Shown here one piece after another: positions 17,001 to 22,083 of a stretch of DNA of 27,595 nt. Origin of the DNA: a virus; IMG/VR virus record IMGVR_UViG_3300050821_010293, positions 1 to 27,595 of that record. The stretch is one strand, 5' to 3'. Every line of letters starts with the position of its first letter. Within the stretch, counting starts at the first letter, position 1. The notes below the pieces were generated by a model that saw nothing but the letters and a program-made list of their open reading frames with translations, searched no databases and had not been told where the DNA came from. A program made the translations under genes and the position numbers.

Positions 17001-17166
17001 TACCGTCTCGACCCAAGCATTTGCGGGCGGATACGGGCAAGGCGGTTTCGGGCAGGGCGGCTTCGGTGGCGGGGCCAATCCGCAGCCGGGATGGTTCCAG
17101 CTGGAGAAATTGGTGTTGTCGCTGAAGAAAGACGCGGTCAGCGTGGTGCGGGGAGTCTCGGCATGA
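14041..17166 (+). CDS. Large tail hub/stabilisation protein (P22 gp10-like position)
   Basis: A 1041-residue protein. The N-terminus (about 1-160) describes a protein of hub type: VPIEVFGGYCPAIPPSDLPP, AQDVMFPQGGLRQRGG and later LNWDRVSQEGP, as in podoviral hub or stabilisation proteins with a beta-propeller. At about 213-280 and 288-355 are two copies of a small beta module (TSAAHGFIVGE and NTTTAHGFQVGW, each followed by a strand ending in TTF). At about 500-665 is a galactose-binding-like jelly roll (SYTVRARIRLANGL, DSIQIVAS). The rest (700-980) has repeated Trp/Gly strands (NEEWAVFAERSGLYIVWG) and a Gly-rich stretch (GGYGQGGFGQGGFGGG) near 1000. P22 gp10 is under half this length; the inserts explain the difference. 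GTG start after a pyrimidine tract. Jelly roll could bind glycans. Confidence 0.75.
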   Translation: MSTYGPDLIDVPIEVFGGYCPAIPPSDLPPGAAEIAQDVMFPQGGLRQRGGLLAVFGPNNSGIPANAQINGLKTYSTPTLAQRLLAWDSVGNFYKESPQGTLSKVASRPYAGLLYQSSTLFGREYQAFFNSLGGFDIPRQFDDLNWDRVSQEGPGASPAVANLVPPSAAVNNTGAGGAIAISTITPTDPVQHSYQVPQYDGRGNLIGYQTYTVTVYTSLTVVTSAAHGFIVGELLAFAGVTPASFNFASTQVTVVVNATTFKVGYNNTATTTGSGGTATPQNPSLVRRSTIVTANTTTAHGFQVGWNVQIAIGAGWDGTFAIVSVPTPTTFTYVQAGADAINNSAGTATIIGQIVAGLHQVSLCFITRQGFITKAAPPAYFNAVGSQQGAVSQIATGPPNVVARLLLFTPVISPPATTGSFYSITSLMLIPDNVSTTAVVDFSDTILIASFQANYLFSQLELGESAFSIGYNSRLAWLGERAKLANFQNLSFDGGFSASGLVPLAWIADPVNGAGGNGALNSGLPADWGDAYVITGDGATAIRGKITQHAFQDYLGVARISPNTSYTVRARIRLANGLAQGTLHINLQSTLSGFTTAGMAIPAAQLTAQYQEFTANLTDQPLGVVPGDLILQLYADGTPTNLGQFVVDSIQIVASNAPFNSSTARLSHAFNPESYDSTTGQIQVRPSDGEQLRAGFPLRNNLYLAKDHYLCYVADDGVNEPAAWALNEVSATVGICGPNAVDWNEEWAVFAERSGLYIVWGSDPVKITPEIQTDASGTGKISWASINWAFGHTIWVRIDRVNKQILVGAPLFGSTVPNVVFMLDYKWLDSAEDIANSPLVTYSAFTGKMLAHGRGRRWAVWSIAASSMTFAERVDGTAQPFFGSATPNGKIYQQIDCAQQLTDDGTPLFGIWRSYAIPSHMEEQQYQLGAHRKLAGFLKFSDKGVGQLFYSISTAQRTTNLRVRTLSVNSTSDGERPLNIHGERFFLTVSTQAFAGGYGQGGFGQGGFGGGANPQPGWFQLEKLVLSLKKDAVSVVRGVSA

Positions 17167-17780
17167 AGCGTTATCACGTTATTGCATTTTTATCTTTTGC
17201 TCTTTGCGCCTTCTCCGAGGCGGCCTTCGGGCAGGCCTGCGTTCCCTCGAACACGCAAGGCTGCACCCCGAATATTCAGCTGGCGTTGCCGGTGGCGAAC
17301 GCGCCCAACTGGAACCTGGCGCTGAATCAGAACTCCACCCTGCTCGACCAGTTGCTGAGCGGAAACGCGAACCTCACCAAATTGAGTTTCTCGAACGGAA
17401 CCATTAGCGGGAACGTCACCTTGCCCGGCACCATCACTTTCAGCGGTTTCCTGCAGCTGCAAGGCCCATTCAGCATCTCGCAGAATCTGTGGATCTCTCC
17501 AACCGCGCCCACCATCTCCTCCGGCTTTGGCACCTCGCCTTCCATCGTCAACTCGAACGGCAGCGCAGTCTTTGAGGTAAACGTCGGCACCGGCGGATCG
17601 GCGACCAGCGGAGTGATTGGCTTGCCGGTCGCGACCAATGGTTGGGGGTGTCTGGTGCAGGATATGAATACAAACATCGTGACTAGGGAAACCGCTTTCA
17701 CTGCGACCAGCGCAACCCTCACCGCGGCGAGCGCGTGGACAGCCAGCGACAAACTGATCGTGCAGTGCGAGGCCTTTTAA
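17163..17780 (+). CDS. Fibre-like virion protein with Sec signal peptide
   Basis: A 205-residue protein starting with an ATGA overlap on the hub gene. A longer reading from 17091 lies inside the hub, so ATG 17163 is preferred. The leader is MKRYHVIAFLSFALCAFSEA followed by AFGQA, a standard Sec signal with cleavage near Ala-Phe-Gly/Gln. The motif PNWNLALNQNSTLLDQLL (about 43-60) is of the type found near the N-terminus of phage fibre or tail proteins. After that, short beta repeats (LPGTITFSGFLQLQGPFSI) and a C-terminal beta domain follow. It occupies the place of a P22 tail needle but has no long coiled coil. Probably part of the tail fibre; why it carries a signal peptide is unclear. Confidence 0.7.
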   Translation: MKRYHVIAFLSFALCAFSEAAFGQACVPSNTQGCTPNIQLALPVANAPNWNLALNQNSTLLDQLLSGNANLTKLSFSNGTISGNVTLPGTITFSGFLQLQGPFSISQNLWISPTAPTISSGFGTSPSIVNSNGSAVFEVNVGTGGSATSGVIGLPVATNGWGCLVQDMNTNIVTRETAFTATSATLTAASAWTASDKLIVQCEAF

Positions 17781-17782
17781 CG

Positions 17783-18013
17783 ATGATGCGCTGCTGCGAC
17801 GACTGCCCGGAGTGGGCGCAGTGGCTGGCCCGCTCGCCGATTCGCGGCATCGACCCGGCAGACAAAGAAAAACAACGCGTGATCATCATCGGCTGGAAGC
17901 ACGTCGGCCACTTCTGCGGACGTCACAAGGTGGCGATGGAATCTGCGCCTTCTGAACTAGACCTTCACTTCAGCTTCATCGGAGCCGCCGCGCTTGGCCG
18001 TCATTCTGCCTAA
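17783..18013 (+). CDS. Small Cys-rich protein
   Basis: A 76-residue protein starting two bases after the previous stop (ATG 17783; a second ATG at 17786 is as likely). It begins MMRCCDDCPEWAQWLA and later has GWKHVGHFCGRHKV, giving Cys and His pairs that could hold a metal. A longer in-frame start at 17735 would lie within the previous gene. Its 3' end overlaps the next small gene by 20 bases. Unknown function. Confidence 0.6.
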   Translation: MMRCCDDCPEWAQWLARSPIRGIDPADKEKQRVIIIGWKHVGHFCGRHKVAMESAPSELDLHFSFIGAAALGRHSA

Positions 18014-18158
18014 TCTCGACCGCATCGCAAAGGCCGATCCGAAGCTCGGCGAAGCCCTCAAAAAAGCGCAGGACTATTTGAACCTGAACGTCTCCGTCGT
18101 TCCCGGCAATCGGGTGAGCCCGCCGGGTTTCGTGAATCCCACGCGGAGGCCGGGATAA
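17994..18158 (+). CDS. Very small protein, overlaps preceding gene
   Basis: A 54-residue reading from TTG 17994 to TAA 18156-18158. It begins with MAVILPNLDRIAKADPKLGE, followed by a helix ALKKAQDYLNLN and a Pro/Gly-rich tail (NRVSPPGFVNPTRRPG). It fills the only gap between the Cys-rich protein and the GNAT-like gene, and reads as a helical hairpin-type protein with a normal composition. Similar short proteins (LPNLDRIAKADPKLGEAL type) occur in phage tail modules from memory. It is short and starts with TTG, so confidence is limited. Confidence 0.6.
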   Translation: MAVILPNLDRIAKADPKLGEALKKAQDYLNLNVSVVPGNRVSPPGFVNPTRRPG

Positions 18159-18160
18159 CG

Positions 18161-18568
18161 GTGCTCGTCCGGCCTTACGAAGCCCGCGATCGCGAGCAGA
18201 TCGAAGCCTTGAAGCAGAAGCAAGGCTTTGACTACGCATCGCCCGACTGGGAGAAGCTCTTGGTCTCCTGCGTGATCGAAGCCGACGACCGAATCCAGAT
18301 GGCGGCATTCCTGAGAAAAACTTCCGAAGCCTACATGTTGGCTGATCCGGATGCGGGACGCAAGCGCGACCAGCTGGCGAATCTCCTGGTGCTGCACCGC
18401 GAGATGCTCACTCCCATGCGGCGAGTCGGTTTCTCTGACACGCATTGCTGGATGCCGCCCCAGATCGAGAAAAATTTCGGGCCGCTGCTTTTACATCTCG
18501 GCTGGCGCAAGCCGCTCTGGCCGTCGTACTCGTTTGAAGTTCCAGCAGAAACCCCACAGGTGAAATAG
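18161..18568 (+). CDS. GNAT-fold-like protein
   Basis: A 135-residue protein starting at GTG 18161, with GGAGG at about 18144-18148. The N-terminus LVRPYEARDREQIEALKQKQ has the strand-loop-helix pattern of N-acetyltransferases, and GPLLLHLGWRKPLWPSYSFE near the end resembles the last GNAT strands. The acetyl-CoA loop (Arg/Gln-x-x-Gly-x-Gly/Ala) is not clear, so it may be a structural relative rather than an active enzyme. It precedes ejection-like proteins; GNAT-like folds are also found near ejection genes in some podoviruses (from memory). It ends in TAG, directly followed in the same frame by the next ATG. Confidence 0.55.
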   Translation: MLVRPYEARDREQIEALKQKQGFDYASPDWEKLLVSCVIEADDRIQMAAFLRKTSEAYMLADPDAGRKRDQLANLLVLHREMLTPMRRVGFSDTHCWMPPQIEKNFGPLLLHLGWRKPLWPSYSFEVPAETPQVK

Positions 18569-19108
18569 ATGGCACGCGGACAAGTAGGCGCGTCAGAGAA
18601 GCAACTCGGGAAGACCAACGCGGTCGCGGGCGATCAGGGCAATAAGGCGAACGCCCTCGAAAATGAGCTGATCCCCGGCTACACCTCCTTAATGGACACC
18701 GGGTACTTCAGCCCGGCGGAAGAGGCCGCTGCCACAACGTCCGAGATGGGAGCGACCGCCGCGCCATTTTCTTCAGCCGAATTTGAAGGCCGCAACCGAG
18801 CTGCTGCTACCCGCAATCCAGCGGATGCGACCGCGCAGAGCGACCAGCTGGCGCTCGAAGAAGGCCGGGCCGCGGGCGACACCGCCGCGAGTTTACAAGA
18901 GCAGAAGATGCACAACCAGGAAGCCGGAATGTACGGCCTCTCGAATCTCCAGGGGGAAAACCTGCACGCCATGGAGTCGATGTACGGGCTGGGGCCGGGA
19001 ACGCTCGAAGCCAGAGCAGCCGGGAAATCGGGCGACGAACTGACTGCGGGTTATATCAATGCCGCTACCGGAGCGGGCGGGCGCATCGCATCAGGGTTCG
19101 GAAAATAA
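18569..19108 (+). CDS. Virion protein, probable ejection (internal) protein
   Basis: A 179-residue Ala/Gly/Glu-rich protein with long stretches of low hydrophobicity and probable helices (DQLALEEGRAAGDTAASLQE, about 91-110). It starts right after the TAG of the previous gene and stops one base before the next ATG, in one frame. No signal peptide. The composition (small residues, helical, few aromatic) and position between hub and fibre genes match P22-type ejection proteins, which pass through the tail into the host. Identification is by context only. Confidence 0.6.
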   Translation: MARGQVGASEKQLGKTNAVAGDQGNKANALENELIPGYTSLMDTGYFSPAEEAAATTSEMGATAAPFSSAEFEGRNRAAATRNPADATAQSDQLALEEGRAAGDTAASLQEQKMHNQEAGMYGLSNLQGENLHAMESMYGLGPGTLEARAAGKSGDELTAGYINAATGAGGRIASGFGK

Positions 19109-20698
19109 ATGGCATTCGATTATCCAGCGGTCGATTCGGACTACTACACCGACGACGACAAAGACAAGTACGGCGGCTTAGGTTACGCTCCGGTCACGCC
19201 CGCGCCGGATATGAGCGCAGCTACTGCCGCTCCTCCTTCTACAGTGGCGGCTTCCGCTTACCCGGCAGTGCGATCTACGGCCGTCGCTTCACCCGACGAT
19301 TTAGAAAGCCGCGCCGCTCGGCCAAAGACAGCCATTCAGGACGAGAACGCGCCGCCGGTCACTCCGCGTCCGCAATGGAAAGACTACGCCCCTGCCGAAC
19401 CGCACGGCTGGGCGAAGTTCGGGCACGTCATGGCCGCACTGAATCCCGCGACCAATGAAATCTTCAATGCCGATCCGGAACGGCGCGCCGAAGAGAAGTA
19501 CAAAAACGCGGTGGGAGAATACGAAGCCCCGGCAAAGCAAGCGCACGAGGAAGCAGAAACCGAAGAACTGGGAAAGCGCGGCGAAAAAGAAGGCGCGGAA
19601 GCGGCGAAGACGAACGAAGAAGAATTCAAAGTCGTTCCCGGCATGGTCGGGCCGAACGGCCAAGTGCTGCAGGAAGGCTCAAAAGGCACTTTGCGTTGGG
19701 GGCAGGGAATCACGGGCGCTGCACCATTAAAACCGCCGACGGACACGGCCGTGCAGAACAAAGAAAACTTCCAGCACGGCATCGGCGTACTGCGCGGCGA
19801 AGGGCTGATCGGCGCGGGCGACGTGACCGACTTCAAAAAGATCGCCGCAGCGGTGAACAACTCGAAGCAACTCTCGCCGGACGAAAAGAATTCCATGGTC
19901 GGCTACATGGGAGCGAACCCCACGCCGTCGACCAACTTGCAAGTGCACGTGGAAGGCGCGGCGGCAACGAACGCAATGAAGGAAGCGGGCAAGACCTATC
20001 TCTACAATGGCGAGCTGGTGCGCGGCGACAAAGTTCCTTCAACCGCAGACGCCACGCTGATCAAAGACCCGCAGGCCTTCCAATCAGAAGCGCGAAACGC
20101 CGACATCATCACCAAATCTTTCAATCACCTGGTTAACGATGATCACCGCATCTTCGATGATCCGCGAGCGCGCACTGTGCTCGCAACCGCGCTCGATGAT
20201 CACCAGGCTCAGCAGATGGGGATCCTGGTTGCTGGCACTGGCGGAACATTGTCGCTGCCAGGCGGCTCTGGCAAAATCATCGACCAGCTTTTAGAAAATC
20301 ACGCCGTCCCCGAGAATCTGCGCCGTTCAGTGAAGGACTACATCGTGGATTATTGGGCGATGAAAGACAAACTGATGATGGTGCAGATGGAGATGCAGAA
20401 CGGAAAGATGGGCAAGGGCAATCAGGCGTACTTCCAAGCCATGGTGTCGCAGCTGCCCGGACCCGCGACATCCGACAGCACCATGGCGCGGCGCTCACTG
20501 AGCGACTTGAGCGAAACCTTGAACGGGTTGCGCGGCACCTATGGGAATCTCACCAAAGAAACGCCCGCTTCGATCACCGGGAGTGTCGGCGGCGGCGGTC
20601 ATGACTACGGGGCAACCGACAAGCCCGAAGGTAGCACCGGAAAATTAAAAGACGGAACCCGCGTGACCGTAAAAAATGGCCACATCATCGCCCAGTGA
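19109..20698 (+). CDS. Large virion protein, probable ejection (internal) protein
   Basis: A 529-residue protein. It begins MAFDYPAVDSDYYTDDDKDK, an acidic, disordered-looking start; the first 100 residues are Ala/Pro-rich. At about 115-175 is a charged helical stretch (AEEKYKNAVGEYEAP, then GEKEGAEAAKTNEEEF). Later parts look folded with a helical domain (IVDYWAMKDKLMMVQMEMQN, about 412-431). The C-terminus, after a Gly run, has TGKLKDGTRVTVKNGHIIAQ, a small strand pair. No enzyme motif. Likely enters the host with DNA or lines the tail channel. Its YPAVDS motif is shared with the protein at 20949. The start is ATG directly after a TAA. Confidence 0.6.
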   Translation: MAFDYPAVDSDYYTDDDKDKYGGLGYAPVTPAPDMSAATAAPPSTVAASAYPAVRSTAVASPDDLESRAARPKTAIQDENAPPVTPRPQWKDYAPAEPHGWAKFGHVMAALNPATNEIFNADPERRAEEKYKNAVGEYEAPAKQAHEEAETEELGKRGEKEGAEAAKTNEEEFKVVPGMVGPNGQVLQEGSKGTLRWGQGITGAAPLKPPTDTAVQNKENFQHGIGVLRGEGLIGAGDVTDFKKIAAAVNNSKQLSPDEKNSMVGYMGANPTPSTNLQVHVEGAAATNAMKEAGKTYLYNGELVRGDKVPSTADATLIKDPQAFQSEARNADIITKSFNHLVNDDHRIFDDPRARTVLATALDDHQAQQMGILVAGTGGTLSLPGGSGKIIDQLLENHAVPENLRRSVKDYIVDYWAMKDKLMMVQMEMQNGKMGKGNQAYFQAMVSQLPGPATSDSTMARRSLSDLSETLNGLRGTYGNLTKETPASITGSVGGGGHDYGATDKPEGSTGKLKDGTRVTVKNGHIIAQ

Positions 20699-20789
20699 CG
20701 GAGCGCCAGAAGCGCTTGCTTATCCACCAGCAGAGAGCGGCAAAGCCAACTGGGATCGCGAGTATTCCCGCAACGATTAGGAAATCCAT
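20685..20789 (-). CDS. Candidate small membrane protein, minus strand (second of pair)
   Basis: A 34-residue minus-strand reading frame, beginning MDFLIVAGILAIPVGFAALC, then WWISKRFWRSVTGR. It has one strong hydrophobic segment (residues 3-22), aromatic residues at its edge, and a basic C-terminus, as in small single-span membrane peptides. It starts four bases after the stop of the candidate gene at 20794-20898 on the same strand. The last 14 bases overlap the end of the large + strand gene. The alternative on the + strand (20695-20949) cannot be excluded, and the hydrophobic reading could be by chance. Confidence 0.4.
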   Translation of the reverse strand: MDFLIVAGILAIPVGFAALCWWISKRFWRSVTGR

Positions 20790-20793
20790 AGGA

Positions 20794-20898
20794 TCAGAAC
20801 CCCCGTCCCGCGAACGCATAGATGTATGCCCCAAGCGAAATGATGCCCAGAGCGATTGCCGCTGCCTCAACTGCCCGAATTGTGAGTCTCTGAATCAT
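20794..20898 (-). CDS. Candidate small membrane protein, minus strand (first of pair)
   Basis: A 34-residue minus-strand reading frame, beginning MIQRLTIRAVEAAAIALGII and ending SLGAYIYAFAGRGF. Basic residues precede a hydrophobic span (about 12-29), a normal single-span layout. It has the same length as its neighbour downstream on that strand. It lies in a gap where base composition is lower in GC (94 of 180 at 20761-20940) than the operon. A minus-strand -35/-10 pair (20906-20934) ends just before its ATG, which would give an almost leaderless transcript. It resembles a moron-like insertion. Evidence is internal only. Confidence 0.4.
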   Translation of the reverse strand: MIQRLTIRAVEAAAIALGIISLGAYIYAFAGRGF

Positions 20899-20905
20899 GT
20901 CCCCG

Positions 20906-20934
20906 ACTCTAACCCTTCACCCTATATCTGGCAA
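20906..20934 (-). promoter_or_regulatory. Putative minus-strand promoter in repeat copy 1
   Basis: On the minus strand, TTGCCA (20929-20934) and TAGAGT (20906-20911) are separated by 17 bases, close to the sigma-70 consensus (5 of 6 and 4 of 6 matches). The expected transcription start falls next to ATG 20898 of the candidate membrane mini-gene, so translation could be nearly leaderless. The -35 and most of the spacer are part of the 27-bp repeat. Confidence 0.35.
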
Positions 20935-20940
20935 GAGCTA
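20914..20940 (+). repeat. 27-bp direct repeat, copy 1
   Basis: This 27-base segment occurs again at 22036-22062 with one mismatch (T at 20923, G at 22045). Core: atatctggcaagagcta. It lies 8 bases before ATG 20949. Together the two copies flank the 20949-21956 gene. It is too long and well matched for chance. It may be a regulatory site or the trace of cassette insertion or duplication. Confidence 0.85.
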
Positions 20941-20948
20941 AGTTTCTA

Positions 20949-21956
20949 ATGCCTCCGCAAGCCGCAGCACAGCAAGAAGTCAGCTGGGACGAAAAGCCGC
21001 AGCAGCAGGGCGCCCCAGCTGCGTCGGACATTCAGTGGGATGACGAGCAAAAGCCTCTCCCGGCGCAACCTTCCTGGACGCGGCGTCTCTGGGCAGGCAT
21101 GCAGCATGGGACGGGCGATAACAGTGACACCCCGCCCTCGCATGGCACCTGGGCGCATCCGGATTTTGCGGACGATCCCATGCTCCCCGGCTCGGGCGTC
21201 TACCGCGACATCAAAGCCCACAACTACGCTGGAGCTGCGGGCCGCGTGCTCGGCCCAGCCGCCGAGCTTGCGCTGATGGTCGGGGGAGGACGCGGGCGAG
21301 TCGAAGCGCCGCCGGAGCGGATTCCGCTGTGGAAGCAGCCGTGGGTTGAGCCAGCCCCGGCCCCGCCCGCTGTTGATGTGACACCGATGACTCCGCGACC
21401 CGTTCATGCTTCGGGGACGCAAGCGCCGCCGAGTGCACCCGTTGGGCCGCGGATCCCTCTCTGGCAAAGGGCAGGAGTGGAAGCTGGCCCTCCGCCGTCA
21501 ACTGTCGACGCCACGCCTTCGGAGCCTTACCAGCCGGTGCGACCTCCGCGCGTTACCGCAACGCCCGCACCCGCGCAGGTTCCGGTTGAAGCGCCATTCC
21601 AGCGCCCCAATCTGCCCGCGCCTTACGCCACCGAAAACGCCGCCTGGCGCAGATATCCGGCGGTCGATAGCGCGCAGGATTTGGCCGAGACCAAAGACAT
21701 TCAATCGAACGTGCGCGATCAGGCCGAAGGCGAACAGCGCAACATGCTCAAGCGGGGAACTGAAGAAGGCTTCGCGCGCAACACCCGGCCTAGGACTGCG
21801 AAGGGCGAGCTGACGAAGCAGTTTCAGAGCGGAAAAGCTGGCGCAAAGGCTTCCGGCAATGATTACCCGGGAGTGGATTTAAATTCAGAAAAAGAGTTGA
21901 CCGATCTTTTGAAGCGTTCGCTCGAACTCGCGACCAAGGTGAAGCCGAGAAAATAG
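20949..21956 (+). CDS. Pro-rich virion protein, possible ejection or tail accessory
   Basis: A 335-residue protein, low in hydrophobic residues and rich in Pro and Ala. N-terminal repeats (VSWDEKP and IQWDDEQKP), a Trp/Arg patch (PSWTRRLWAGMQHG, about 41-54), and two copies of a longer unit (RIPLWKQPWVEPAP, about 123, and RIPLWQRAGVEAGP, about 168), each followed by a TVD/AVD-TP segment. The C-terminal third (from about 230) has WRRYPAVDSAQD and YPGVDL, and ends in helices (ELTDLLKRSLELATKVK). YPAVDS also starts the 19109 protein. No ribosome site is clear; the start overlaps a TAA as TAATG. Ends in TAG. Its function is unknown; it follows ejection-like genes and is flanked by the 27-bp repeat. 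Confidence 0.6.
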   Translation: MPPQAAAQQEVSWDEKPQQQGAPAASDIQWDDEQKPLPAQPSWTRRLWAGMQHGTGDNSDTPPSHGTWAHPDFADDPMLPGSGVYRDIKAHNYAGAAGRVLGPAAELALMVGGGRGRVEAPPERIPLWKQPWVEPAPAPPAVDVTPMTPRPVHASGTQAPPSAPVGPRIPLWQRAGVEAGPPPSTVDATPSEPYQPVRPPRVTATPAPAQVPVEAPFQRPNLPAPYATENAAWRRYPAVDSAQDLAETKDIQSNVRDQAEGEQRNMLKRGTEEGFARNTRPRTAKGELTKQFQSGKAGAKASGNDYPGVDLNSEKELTDLLKRSLELATKVKPRK

Positions 21957-22035
21957 CTTCGCCGAAGTAGTTGCCCCACGGCATCCGATCTTCCGCTTTT
22001 ACCCAGTCGGGAAACATCGCGATTTTCATTCAACA

Positions 22036-22062
22036 CCTTCACCCGATATCTGGCAAGAGCTA
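22036..22062 (+). repeat. 27-bp direct repeat, copy 2
   Basis: The second copy, 26 of 27 identical to 20914-20940, in the 127-base gap before the fibre gene at 22084. On the minus strand it again gives TTGCCA (22051-22056) and, after 17 bases, TTGAAT (22028-22033), so the -35, spacer length and most of the spacer are the same while the -10 differs. This supports a minus-strand promoter reading but does not prove it. Confidence 0.85.
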
Positions 22063-22083
22063 TCTTTCCCCGGCTAAATTCTC

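Noticed and set aside
20695-20949. + strand ORF of 84 codons filling the gap between the 529-residue gene and the next gene, with GTGA and TAATG junctions
   Set aside because: The junctions are attractive, but the peptide has no recognisable composition or fold and the CRCLNCPNC cluster could be chance. I kept the minus-strand mini-ORFs as the candidates, and this remains the main competing reading.
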